Below, one piece after another: positions 1 to 8,154 of a stretch of DNA of 64,000 nucleotides; positions within the stretch are counted from its first letter, which is position 1, and every line of letters begins with the position of its first letter. This stretch comes from Victivallales bacterium (GTDB lineage: Bacteria; Verrucomicrobiota; Lentisphaeria; Oligosphaerales; Oligosphaeraceae). The notes under the pieces are model-generated. The model was not told where the DNA came from. It did no database searches and saw only the letters and a list, made by a program, of their open reading frames with translations. Location of the stretch: contig JAFZAB010000166.1 of the NCBI GenBank assembly GCA_017548425.1, positions 1 to 64,000 on the forward strand, written 5' to 3'. A program made the position numbers and the translations under genes.

Positions 1-1
1 T

Positions 2-102
2 ATTTTGATCAGGGAGGAAATCGGATAGGCCTCCGTCTGCTCGGCGGTTGTCATGCGCTGCGCGGCGGCAAAGGATGTCGTGCGGAAGCTTGAAGTCCAT
101 GG
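2..102. repeat. dispersed ~100 bp repeat, copy 1
   Basis: This stretch aligns with 9449-9548. Both start at a TTTTGATCA-type word, share a central CTCCGTCTGCTCGGCGG block and end in GCGGAAGCTTGAAGTCCATGG-like sequence, with substitutions and small indels between. No reading frame is open across both copies, so it looks like a non-coding repeat or two remnants of the same decayed sequence. Its class is unknown. Confidence 0.7.
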
Positions 103-462
103 AGAAAATCTTCGTGAAAAAACAAGAAAATGAACAATAGTAGTACAGAAGAAACAGAAGAAACTGAGCGTCGCCGCAGGAGCCGACAAAATCAGAAGAA
201 TGATGATATGTATAAGAAGCCTAATAGGAAAGAGTTCTAACGGCTGCCTGCGGCTCGGCGGTTGTCTGCCGCTGCGCGGAGCTATGGCAGTTTTTTAATG
301 CATAATTCATAATGCATAATGCATAATTTTCAAGCCACTGAAGGCGGCGCTTATGGCTAATGGCCAATTGCCTATGGATAAATGCATAATTCATAATGCA
401 TTATGCATTATGCATTATGCATAATTAACAATTTATAATTAACAATTTACAGTTTTGGTATT

Positions 463-547
463 TGCTTTTAGCTTTGAGCTTTTGGCTTTGAGCTGAACAA
501 AAAGTCCCGCTGGTGAATCCGTTTGGATTTCATTGGCGGGATTTTTT
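463..547. repeat. terminator-containing direct repeat, left copy
   Basis: About 85 bp that match 3622-3707 with only a few differences: a low-complexity AGCTTTGAGC-type word run followed by a GC-rich hairpin and a T run. The two copies are in the same orientation and bracket the two genes at 666-3569. Confidence 0.8.
504..547 (+). terminator. rho-independent terminator
   Basis: A hairpin (about 505-520 pairing with 525-541, two mismatches, short loop) is followed by six T residues at 542-547. It lies in the left copy of the direct repeat. A-rich sequence on the other side makes it potentially bidirectional. Which transcript it ends is unclear, because no gene is seen just upstream in the window. 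Confidence 0.6.
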
Positions 548-665
548 GTTTGTGCGTTTCATTCCCGCAGGAGCGGGACCCTCCCATTCTTGCCAATTTG
601 GTTATCCACTATATATTAAAAGGAGAATCAGGCATATGACGATTTAACTTGCATGCGGGGGAAGC

Positions 666-2237
666 ATGAAAAAGATCAAGACCAGTACATACAATTTTCC
701 GGAAATCATCGAAAAAGATTTCCTTTACGTTGACAAGACGGATTATGTCCGGAAGCTTGTGGAAGGCGAAAAGGACGAGTTCTTCCTGTCGCGCCCACGA
801 CGTTTCGGGAAGTCGTTGCTGGTCTCGACGCTGAAGGCTGTCTTTCAGGGCCGTCGCGATTTGTTTAAAGGTCTGGCTATAGACAAGATGGACTATGATT
901 GGAAGACTTATCCTGTCTTTCATCTTGACTTCAGCAACAGCATGCTTCAAACGGCTGAAGAGGTCCGTGATTTCCTATTGGATGCATTGGACAATTTCTC
1001 GCGTGATGCGGGCATTCCTCTGCGAGGACGCAGTCTCTACACGCAATTTGAGAATCTCATAGCCGATACGGCCAAGGCATCGGATACCGGCAGTGTTGTG
1101 GTGCTGGTCGATGAATACGACAAACCCATCCTTGGCAATATTACTAATAAAGAGCACAACCAGTCCATCCTCTCTGTCCTGAAAGGCTTCTATTCGAATA
1201 TAAAGAAGCAGGAGGGGTTCATCCGCTTCGCCTTTATTACGGGTGTGAGCAAATTCGCGCATGTCTCCATCTTCTCGGATCTGAACAACCTGACAGACAT
1301 CACATTGAAGACGGACTACGCGGGAATGCTCGGTTTCACGGAGTCGGAAATCAGGGAGTATTTCGCGGATCGCATTCCGCTGGCTGCGAAAGCGAACAAC
1401 TGCACGGAGGAAAAGCTGATGAGGATGCTCCTAAAATGGTACGACGGATACCGCTTTTCCGACGATGAGACGCATGTCTGCAACCCCGTGTCCCTCTCGA
1501 CTTTCTTTTCAAACAATTACAAATTTTCCAACTACTGGGGCAAGACAGGGATGCCTAGTTTCCTTCTGGAGCTGGCCAAAAACACACGGTTCAATTTCGA
1601 GATGGCGCTTTCCCAACCTGTCTCCGATCTGGTCTTCGGTGCATACGAGCTAGACAATCTGGATACGATGGGGCTGTTGTGGCAGACTGGCTATCTGACC
1701 ATCAAGGAACTGACACCATCGCCTTTTGGAGTCGGAGTCTTCTACCGCCTCGGCTTCCCCGATCTGGAGGTCGAGCAGTCTTTCAACACGCAGTTGCTGA
1801 CCTACTACAGCGGCTTCAAGGACATGGAGATGTCCGCCGTGCTCACGCGGCTGATGTCGTCTGCGCGGGAGAACCGCATCGATGACTTCATGAAGACCTT
1901 GCAGTCGTACTTCGCCTCCATCCCGTATGATATACGTGGGGGAGATGAACGTTACTACCAGACAATTTTCTTCATTACATTCCTGCTGCTGGGGATGGGC
2001 ATCGAGGCAGAGTCACGTACATCGGAAGGTCGTATTGACGCGGTAATCGCCACGCAAGATTGTGTTTATATTTTCGAGTTCAAGCTTGACAAGCCGTCGC
2101 CAACAGCTATGGAGCAGATCGAAAACAAGGAGTACTATATGAAATACCAGTCGTCTGGGAAGGACATCACATTGGTAGGTGCCTCATTCGATCAAAGTAA
2201 AGGGAAGTTGGTGGACTGGTGTCTGATAGAGCTGTAG
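666..2237 (+). CDS. AAA-ATPase-like protein with C-terminal PD-(D/E)XK nuclease domain
   Basis: The 523-residue protein belongs to the widespread family that pairs an N-terminal AAA-like ATPase with a C-terminal PD-(D/E)XK nuclease-like domain. A P-loop-like RPRRFGKS is at about residues 43-50, and a Walker B-type VVVLVDEYDKP has its acidic pair near 149-150. Near residues 460-475 a conserved Asp (GRIDAVI) is followed by EFK, the usual PD-(D/E)XK signature. The family is common in gut bacteria and often multi-copy, and its role is not established; a part in DNA processing or defence is only inferred. The start is supported by GGGGGAAGC just upstream. It sits 150 bp before an unknown membrane protein, and the two are bracketed by a repeat. 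Confidence 0.85.
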   Translation: MKKIKTSTYNFPEIIEKDFLYVDKTDYVRKLVEGEKDEFFLSRPRRFGKSLLVSTLKAVFQGRRDLFKGLAIDKMDYDWKTYPVFHLDFSNSMLQTAEEVRDFLLDALDNFSRDAGIPLRGRSLYTQFENLIADTAKASDTGSVVVLVDEYDKPILGNITNKEHNQSILSVLKGFYSNIKKQEGFIRFAFITGVSKFAHVSIFSDLNNLTDITLKTDYAGMLGFTESEIREYFADRIPLAAKANNCTEEKLMRMLLKWYDGYRFSDDETHVCNPVSLSTFFSNNYKFSNYWGKTGMPSFLLELAKNTRFNFEMALSQPVSDLVFGAYELDNLDTMGLLWQTGYLTIKELTPSPFGVGVFYRLGFPDLEVEQSFNTQLLTYYSGFKDMEMSAVLTRLMSSARENRIDDFMKTLQSYFASIPYDIRGGDERYYQTIFFITFLLLGMGIEAESRTSEGRIDAVIATQDCVYIFEFKLDKPSPTAMEQIENKEYYMKYQSSGKDITLVGASFDQSKGKLVDWCLIEL

Positions 2238-2387
2238 TTTTCATATTGCATAATATTGGTATGTAACGTCATCATGTATCAAGCAAGGGGATTTATGTAA
2301 ATATGCCAGATTGAACAAAAGTCCAGCCATCGCTATGAAGACAAGGGGGATTGTTGTCTTGCAAAGCATTGTCACAAGGATGGAGCC

Positions 2388-3569
2388 ATGAAACTGGGGT
2401 ATAGATTTAAAACTTTCTTACAGTTTTTAGCATTCGCTTTTTCTCCAATAACGACATTGATAATATGTGTGCTTTCAGCGTTTTTTTTTGCTGGACTTTT
2501 TGCTGTTGCAATGGAAAAGGACTGGATTCATGTAAATACGGCATTGTATAATATTTTCTTTTCTTTGACTACTGGTATTGTTGGATCGTTCCTTGTTGCT
2601 TTTATTATTGAACTATCAGCCAACTACAAAAATAACATGCTGGCATGGCATGAACTGCAGGAGTATTTTTCTGCAATAGAGGAATATGAATTGTCCAAGC
2701 AGGTTCTTATGGAGCATACGCCGGATCAAAGAGCCGTAAAAATGGCTCGTGAGGATTTTGTATATTTTGGCGGAATGGCGGAAAATGATGAAGATAACAG
2801 GCCGAAAGATATTATTCAGGCTACGTGGCAGATGTTGCCAAAAGTAATGCCGGTATTGAAAAGGACAATAGAGGACAAGAAAGCGTTTCTCAATGATGCC
2901 GAAATTGATGAACTGAAGAATATAATGTTCTATTATAAAGTCATTCGTGAGGCAATTCATGCAAGACTAAGAAAAAGCCCTGTCTTATATAATGTGCTGA
3001 ATCATCCGGACGAGGAATTTTTGAAAGGAAAGTATCCATCGAATATTCTATCGGATATTCCAGATTGGCTGAGACGGAATCTAGCTGAAATTGAGGAGAA
3101 GCGGGCAATGGATCGGCTTGTGGATTCTATCTTGTCGGATTCCTTTCTTCTTGAACAGTATATGAAAGACTACGATATTTCATTGCAGGCTTTAATTGAT
3201 TACCCAAAGACTCATGGTGAGGATCATGAGAACGTGAATGCAGAAGAAATAAACGATGAAGAAAATGCTTTTTCTGAACCAGAAGACGAAGAGGCCTTTA
3301 GAGCTTTTCATGATGAAATGAATCGTAAATTGGAAGATAAAGCTAGACAGGTTATTTCTGGAATTATTAGTAAATATTGCAATAATATAGCAGAAAGTAT
3401 CGATATCTTGGAAAAATACATTTTGAAAAAGCCTTATTTTGGTTTTATGCTGGCATTGGAAAAAGAATTGTGTAATCTTAATTTATTGGAAGATCCTATA
3501 AGCATGCAAAGCTATGATACAGAGATAAAGAGATTAAAACTATGCCAAAATAAATACAGGAAAAAATAA
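2388..3569 (+). CDS. membrane protein of unknown function
   Basis: I do not recognise this 393-residue protein. It has two predicted membrane helices near the N-terminus (about residues 12-42 and 53-80). The rest is a long, mostly alpha-helical soluble domain rich in charged residues, including an acidic stretch near 285-305. A GGAG Shine-Dalgarno lies just before the ATG. The gene is visibly more AT-rich than its neighbours, which suggests a different origin. It follows the AAA-like/nuclease gene in the same orientation, and both are enclosed by the 463/3622 repeat. A two-helix anchor with a large cytoplasmic domain would fit a sensor or effector, but nothing in the sequence proves a function. 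Confidence 0.75.
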   Translation: MKLGYRFKTFLQFLAFAFSPITTLIICVLSAFFFAGLFAVAMEKDWIHVNTALYNIFFSLTTGIVGSFLVAFIIELSANYKNNMLAWHELQEYFSAIEEYELSKQVLMEHTPDQRAVKMAREDFVYFGGMAENDEDNRPKDIIQATWQMLPKVMPVLKRTIEDKKAFLNDAEIDELKNIMFYYKVIREAIHARLRKSPVLYNVLNHPDEEFLKGKYPSNILSDIPDWLRRNLAEIEEKRAMDRLVDSILSDSFLLEQYMKDYDISLQALIDYPKTHGEDHENVNAEEINDEENAFSEPEDEEAFRAFHDEMNRKLEDKARQVISGIISKYCNNIAESIDILEKYILKKPYFGFMLALEKELCNLNLLEDPISMQSYDTEIKRLKLCQNKYRKK

Positions 3570-3621
3570 GTATATTGCAGATGGGCTATTAGTTGAGAGC
3601 TTACCAATATATTAGGGAATA

Positions 3622-3707
3622 TGCTTTATGCTTTGAACTTTTGGCTTTGAGCTGAACAAAAAGTCCCGCTGGTGAATCCGTTTGGATTTCATCAGCGGGA
3701 TTTTTTT
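3622..3707. repeat. terminator-containing direct repeat, right copy
   Basis: This is the second copy of the ~85 bp unit at 463-547. It includes the same AGCTTTGAGC-type word run and hairpin. It sits between the convergent unknown membrane protein gene and the large DUF4091 gene. Confidence 0.8.
3663..3707. terminator. bidirectional rho-independent terminator
   Basis: A hairpin (about 3664-3679 with 3684-3700) is flanked by A residues on one side and seven T residues on the other. It lies between two convergent genes, the unknown membrane protein (plus) and the DUF4091 protein (minus), so it can serve both. Confidence 0.75.
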
Positions 3708-3708
3708 G

Positions 3709-6700
3709 TTATTTCAGTTTCGATTCCGGCAGGGCGCGGGACCAGATTTTCAGATTGTCGAAGGTGCCGTTGAAGGTGAAGGCGTGATGCGGCGAATGCG
3801 CGCCGAGCGTGCCACGGAAGGCGTCGAGGCGCGATGGTGTATAGGATGACGTGTTGTGTATCAACAACTTGCCGTCGATATAGAGACGGCGGTCGTTGGG
3901 CTTCCAGACGATGGCGACGCGATGCCATTGTCCTTCGCGGAGCGGCGTGGGAATGCCGCCGGCGAAGGCGGGCATGCCGCCGCAATGGAGGCGGAGCTGT
4001 CCGTTCATGATATAGACGGCGATTTCGTCGAAACCGTCGGGCAGACCGTTGCCGTCGGTTTCCATCAGATAGAACAGGCAGGCATATTTATCCGATCCTG
4101 TGTTTGCGAGCGAGAGCGGATCGAAGTCGGGGCGGACCATGAATTCAATGGTTCCTTCTGTTGGCTGCGGGCCAAGCAGATCAATGCCGGACGGCAGCGT
4201 CACATAGCCTTTGTTCATGATTTGCAATGCTTTGCCATCGCCGTTGGCGATGCGTTTCGCGTTTGTTGGAATGCCGATGAAGCCATTGCCGGAATAGTCG
4301 AACAGATAGGGCAGGTCGGAATCGAAGCGATAATGGAGGCGCAGGCCGTCCTGCGGTTGCGCGGCCGGGAACGCAAGTTTGGAGAAATCAATGCCTTCTG
4401 ACGACTTGTCGGACTGAACCATGCGCTTCATGGCGGCGGCGACTTGCTCTTGCGTCACGCCGCCACGACGGCGCGGGCGGCCTTGAATGGTCGGTTCGTG
4501 GCCGAGAGTGGCGATGGCTTGTTCGAGGCAGTCCGACATCTGGCGGCGGGCGGCGAGCAATGGTTGCGGATCAAAATTGTATTCACGGAAGCTCGTGGCG
4601 ACGGAAGTGTCGATGGCGCAGAGCTTTTTGATGGTGGCGACAAGATCGGGCCGTTTGTCTCCCAGTTCGCGGGCGGCGGCTTCGAGCAGACAGAAGACTT
4701 CATAATCCTCCATGCCGTCGCGAAGGCATTCCCAACGGATGGAATCGACTGGTTTGCCGTCGTTTCCAGGATAGAGGGCGGAGCCGTCGCCATTGGCGTG
4801 GGGGAACATTTCGCCGGTCATCCATGGATTTTTCGGCCAGTAGGTGATGGACCAGTAGAGCATGCCGTCGATGTCGTGTTTCCATGAGAGCCACGGCCAA
4901 ATGCGGCAGTCGATGGCGGGATATTCGATCCAGATGTTCGGGAATGGATGGCGTGTGCTGAAGGCGACGTACCACCAGACTTCGCGATCCTTTTTCTGTT
5001 CAGCCGCAGAGAGTTCCGCATTGTAGGAATAGACTTCGGGACACCAGATATCGACGAACAGGAGCTCCGGCGGGAAGCTGCGGGCGGTCATCATGTTTTT
5101 GAGTTTGCCCGGCTGCGGTAGCTTGATTTGCGACAAGAGGCTGTTGACGTGCGGGTAGTCCTTCGGTTCGGGCTCGTCAAATAGATAGGTATAGAAATAT
5201 TGCAACCAGCCTTTGGCGGCAAGATGTTTCTGAAGTTCGGCCGACCAGACGGAGAATGGCTGGCGAACGGGCGCGATGTGCGATGTAATGCCTTTGGCAA
5301 GAGCGGCTTCGAACTTTTCATCGAATTCCGTCCAATCGAAGACTGCTGGATTGTCCGGCTGTTGCCATGCTTCGAACTGCCATGTCGGCCAACTTTGGAG
5401 CCATCCATTGGATAGTGCGACGGAATGACTTGCGGCAGGAAGGAATGTCTTCACGGAACCATCCGCGAACGAGACGGCGGCTTGCAGATCGGCGTTGTCC
5501 GTATTGACGACGGTGAACTTGATGGAGAGGATGTTTTCGAAGGCGATCTGCTCTTTCGGGAAATCGATGACCGATGTTTTTCCAGCAGGAAGCGCATGCC
5601 GCGGCAAAGTGATGGACGGTTTGTCCCGCAACGTGATGACGCTTTGCAGTTCAGCTGGTTGCCTGGGCGTGACGGTAACCGTCAGTTTCTGGGCGTTTTT
5701 CCAATCCAGCGTGGGGAGCGAGATGAGTTTAGGCGCGGAGACGCAGGTATAGGGTGTGATGCGATGTTCGAGCAGATTGTCGAGATAGGTGGTTCTGTCC
5801 TGCGGAACACGCCAATTCGGACTCATGCCGAACGCCGTCGTGATGCTGGCCTTTTTCGGGATGGTGAAATTGCGGACACGGATTTCGACGGGCACTTTCG
5901 TCGGGCTGCCGTTCATCGCGGCGACGGTGACGGAGCCTTTGTAAAGGGCGGCTGGCTGGTTGGTTGGAACGCGAACATCCAGCCAGATGGTTTCAAAGGA
6001 GCCAGCGGCGATGTCGAACGGCGCGAGATCCATCAGCGGGTCGGGCCACAGGCCGACATGTTCGACTTTGTAAACAGGCTTGTTCGTATTGACATAACCG
6101 ACGCGACGAAGTCGCAATGCACTGGCGGGCAATACCTTGCCGTCTTCAGATTTCAAATCGCCGTCGATTTTCGCTTCCGTGAGAAGCAATGGATAGTCGT
6201 TGGCGAAAAGGACGATTTGAGTGGCGTCCATTTCGTTGCGCGCGGCGTCCAATTTGGCGACACCGCCGATTTCGCCGCTGAAAGCGCTGTGTTTCAGCAG
6301 TTTGACGAGCGATGATTCGATGCCGTAGGGGATTTCATTGGCTGAATGCTTTTTCCCCATGAAATCCGCTTTCACCTTGAGATTACGGGACTTGGCCACG
6401 ACGTCCGCGATGCTGTCGCGAATAGGCGACTGCTTGTCCGGCGGAATCTGGTCAAGCAGTTCTTTAAGCGTGTTGATTTCGGTGGAAAGGGCGGCCGCTT
6501 CGGGAGATGAAAGTCCTTCGAGATTGGTTTTCGCCGTATGGATGAGTTGTTCCAACGGATTGACGGGAATCGGCAGTAACGTGCGGAAGATGCTGGTTCC
6601 GTTGTATTTGCTTTCCATGTATAACTTGTTGTTCTGCACAAGCGAATAGCTGAAGGAATTGTCTGCTGGCAGATTTTTGCCGTCAAGCATCGTGGCGACG

Positions 6701-7374
6701 CCATCGGCGGATGACCATGACAGATTGATTTTTCCATGGCCTGGACGTGGGAGCTCCCATGCGAAAGACGTTGGGAATGGCTCGTTTGAGAAGCGGATAA
6801 GGCCGAAGGCGGACGGATTGTGGAAGCCGCCAACGGATGGCGACCATGTGCTCAGTTCAGGAACGATGGCACGCGAACGGCAGACATTGATGCGCCATTC
6901 GTCACCGTCCTTTGGGGCACCACCGAGAACGTCGAAGGGAATGGTGACGTTGGCCGTCCAACGGTCGTTTTCTTTTTTGCTGTCGGCCGTGATGGATTCC
7001 GCGTTCCATGAGACATCCCGTGTCAGTTCATCGAAAACCGTACCGATGGAATTGACAACGACATGCGCATAGTCCTTCCATCCTTTTGGCTGGATGAAGA
7101 GTTCGACACAATCGTCGCTCCATACTTGGCTGTCGCGCGTCTTGGCGTTGGAGACGATTTTGTTCATCTGCGGTTCGTGGCAGACGATGTCAAAGACAAG
7201 AGCCGTTGTCGTGCGGTGGATGGTTACAATTGTCGCGGCGCTTGGCATGGCGTCGCCAGCGATGGTTGGCAAGGCACCCAACGACACGGTGCCTTTCGGC
7301 GGCACGACGGCCATGGGAATCCATGCGTGGACGGCGATGCAGGATAGAATCAGAAGAAGAATGGCTTTTTTCAT
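3709..7374 (-). CDS. exported multidomain putative glycoside hydrolase (CBM9-like, DUF4091, LamG)
   Basis: A 1221-residue exported protein with a signal peptide at residues 1-17. Residues ~20-200 resemble a CBM9-like carbohydrate-binding domain (SDDCVELFIQP). A helical linker at ~275-315 is followed by beta-rich domains. A DUF4091-type region with a probable TIM-barrel remnant spans ~680-960, seen in DGMLYWSITYWP and WECLRDGMEDYEVF. A LamG/concanavalin-like domain starts at ~1005 (LHYRFD, YIDGKLLI) and runs to the end. DUF4091 proteins are regarded as probable glycoside hydrolases of complex polysaccharides; the substrate is unknown. It is transcribed alone, ends at a bidirectional terminator, and has no strong Shine-Dalgarno before its ATG. 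Confidence 0.85.
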   Translation of the reverse strand: MKKAILLLILSCIAVHAWIPMAVVPPKGTVSLGALPTIAGDAMPSAATIVTIHRTTTALVFDIVCHEPQMNKIVSNAKTRDSQVWSDDCVELFIQPKGWKDYAHVVVNSIGTVFDELTRDVSWNAESITADSKKENDRWTANVTIPFDVLGGAPKDGDEWRINVCRSRAIVPELSTWSPSVGGFHNPSAFGLIRFSNEPFPTSFAWELPRPGHGKINLSWSSADGVATMLDGKNLPADNSFSYSLVQNNKLYMESKYNGTSIFRTLLPIPVNPLEQLIHTAKTNLEGLSSPEAAALSTEINTLKELLDQIPPDKQSPIRDSIADVVAKSRNLKVKADFMGKKHSANEIPYGIESSLVKLLKHSAFSGEIGGVAKLDAARNEMDATQIVLFANDYPLLLTEAKIDGDLKSEDGKVLPASALRLRRVGYVNTNKPVYKVEHVGLWPDPLMDLAPFDIAAGSFETIWLDVRVPTNQPAALYKGSVTVAAMNGSPTKVPVEIRVRNFTIPKKASITTAFGMSPNWRVPQDRTTYLDNLLEHRITPYTCVSAPKLISLPTLDWKNAQKLTVTVTPRQPAELQSVITLRDKPSITLPRHALPAGKTSVIDFPKEQIAFENILSIKFTVVNTDNADLQAAVSFADGSVKTFLPAASHSVALSNGWLQSWPTWQFEAWQQPDNPAVFDWTEFDEKFEAALAKGITSHIAPVRQPFSVWSAELQKHLAAKGWLQYFYTYLFDEPEPKDYPHVNSLLSQIKLPQPGKLKNMMTARSFPPELLFVDIWCPEVYSYNAELSAAEQKKDREVWWYVAFSTRHPFPNIWIEYPAIDCRIWPWLSWKHDIDGMLYWSITYWPKNPWMTGEMFPHANGDGSALYPGNDGKPVDSIRWECLRDGMEDYEVFCLLEAAARELGDKRPDLVATIKKLCAIDTSVATSFREYNFDPQPLLAARRQMSDCLEQAIATLGHEPTIQGRPRRRGGVTQEQVAAAMKRMVQSDKSSEGIDFSKLAFPAAQPQDGLRLHYRFDSDLPYLFDYSGNGFIGIPTNAKRIANGDGKALQIMNKGYVTLPSGIDLLGPQPTEGTIEFMVRPDFDPLSLANTGSDKYACLFYLMETDGNGLPDGFDEIAVYIMNGQLRLHCGGMPAFAGGIPTPLREGQWHRVAIVWKPNDRRLYIDGKLLIHNTSSYTPSRLDAFRGTLGAHSPHHAFTFNGTFDNLKIWSRALPESKLK

Positions 7375-7429
7375 GGGAAAGTATAGTGGTTAGTGGTTAG
7401 TGGGTAGTGGGTTATGTAAAATAAGCAAA

Positions 7430-7696
7430 TCAATGTGCTTGATAATGCGTACGGCATTGGAGAATTGTTACTGACTCATCCTCAACCAGATAGACTATTC
7501 TGTTCTGTGAATCAATTCGTCGGCTCCATTTGCCAGCCAATTCTCTGCGAAGCTCCTCAGGTTTGCCTTCTCCCTCGAATGGTGTACGCATGATGGATTG
7601 AATCAACATGTTGATCCGTTTCAACGTCTTCTTGTCTTGTTTTTGCCAGTAGAGATAATCATCCCATGCGGATGGCGTGAACAACAGGCGGTTCAT
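7430..7696 (-). CDS. yoeB: YoeB-family toxin (ribosome-dependent mRNA endonuclease)
   Basis: The 88-residue protein follows the YoeB pattern closely: WDDYLYWQ near residue 11, RTPFEGEGKPE at ~37-47, WSRRID at ~57-62 and a C-terminal CRTHY. The residues matching the E. coli YoeB catalytic set (E46, R65, H83, Y84) are present as E47, R66, H84 and Y85, so it should be active. YoeB toxins cut mRNA in the ribosomal A site. Its ATG overlaps the antitoxin stop codon as ATGA, the usual coupled arrangement. Confidence 0.93.
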   Translation of the reverse strand: MNRLLFTPSAWDDYLYWQKQDKKTLKRINMLIQSIMRTPFEGEGKPEELRRELAGKWSRRIDSQNRIVYLVEDESVTILQCRTHYQAH

Positions 7697-7962
7697 TTTT
7701 CCATCGCCTCCAGATCGGCAAGCGATTTCTCGATGACTTTTCCGCTTCGTGCTTCAGTCGCGGACTTCGCGATGGCGGCAAGGTTCTCTTTGGAGTAGAA
7801 GGCATCGTTGTCGGCTCGGACTTCGAAGGGAATCCGTCTTTCGCGCAAGGCGGCCCGCGCATAGATCATGAAAAACGTGGTAAGGTTCATCCCCATCTCA
7901 TCGCACATCTGATCCAAATTTCTTTTGGTTTCATTATCAAAACGCAGGCTTACCGTAACCAT
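7693..7962 (-). CDS. RelB/DinJ-type antitoxin
   Basis: The 89-residue antitoxin has an N-terminal ribbon-helix-helix region (MVTVSLRFDNETKRNLDQM, then LTTFFMIYARAAL) typical of RelB/DinJ proteins. A charged, probably flexible C-terminal half would wrap the toxin. An AGGAG Shine-Dalgarno precedes the ATG. It is upstream of, and overlaps by 4 bp, a YoeB toxin, whose classical partner is YefM/Phd-type rather than RelB/DinJ-type. Such pairs normally repress their own promoter; a 7-7-7 inverted repeat at 7995-8015 is a candidate operator. Confidence 0.88.
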   Translation of the reverse strand: MVTVSLRFDNETKRNLDQMCDEMGMNLTTFFMIYARAALRERRIPFEVRADNDAFYSKENLAAIAKSATEARSGKVIEKSLADLEAMEK

Positions 7963-7994
7963 TGGCTGTATCTCCTAAAAATGCATGATAAAAT

Positions 7995-8015
7995 CAATAA
8001 TTTGAATGATTATTG
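7995..8015. promoter_or_regulatory. candidate operator of the toxin-antitoxin pair
   Basis: A CAATAAT / ATTATTG inverted repeat with a 7-nt spacer lies 33 bp upstream of the antitoxin start in very AT-rich DNA. Its position and symmetry suit autorepression by a ribbon-helix-helix antitoxin, but no promoter hexamers are clear enough to confirm it. Confidence 0.35.
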
Positions 8016-8068
8016 CTTCAAATTTAAATAATATAGCTTAAAATTGCTACATTTCCATATAAAGAGCT

Positions 8069-8104
8069 AAAAGCTTAAAGGTGAAAGCCGAAAGCAAAAG
8101 GCAG
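8069..8104. repeat. AGCTTAAAGC-type low-complexity word repeat
   Basis: A short run of overlapping AGCTAAAAGCTTAAAGG/GAAAGC words, similar to the runs at 463-495, 3622-3654 and 25788-25960. It lies between the toxin-antitoxin operon and a beta-helix gene. Confidence 0.5.
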
Positions 8105-8154
8105 CGGTTATGGGCAGGGAGGGCTGCGCTCCTGCGCGGCCGGTGCCAGATGGA

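Larger units (their letters stand above)
1..665. other. gene-free, repeat-rich leading region
   Basis: No convincing gene is seen here. Positions 2-102 are one copy of a ~100 bp dispersed repeat whose other copy is at 9449-9548. Positions about 298-440 are crowded with overlapping copies of words such as GCATAAT and ATTATGCAT, plus a TAATGGC-type stretch near 349-376. Positions 463-547 hold a repeat ending in a terminator hairpin, followed by a short palindrome near 562-580. The region reads as decayed intergenic DNA upstream of the gene at 666. Confidence 0.6.

Noticed and set aside
555-600. Remnant of the 3' end of the DUF4091 gene after the left terminator repeat
   Set aside because: Similarity to 3713-3747 is short, gapped and partly due to a local palindrome; chance cannot be excluded.
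5425-6315. Long open frame (296 codons) antisense to the DUF4091 gene
   Set aside because: It lies wholly inside a well-supported gene, has no family features and reflects codon bias in GC-rich DNA. The same applies to long antisense frames at 31988-33058 and 34960-36102.
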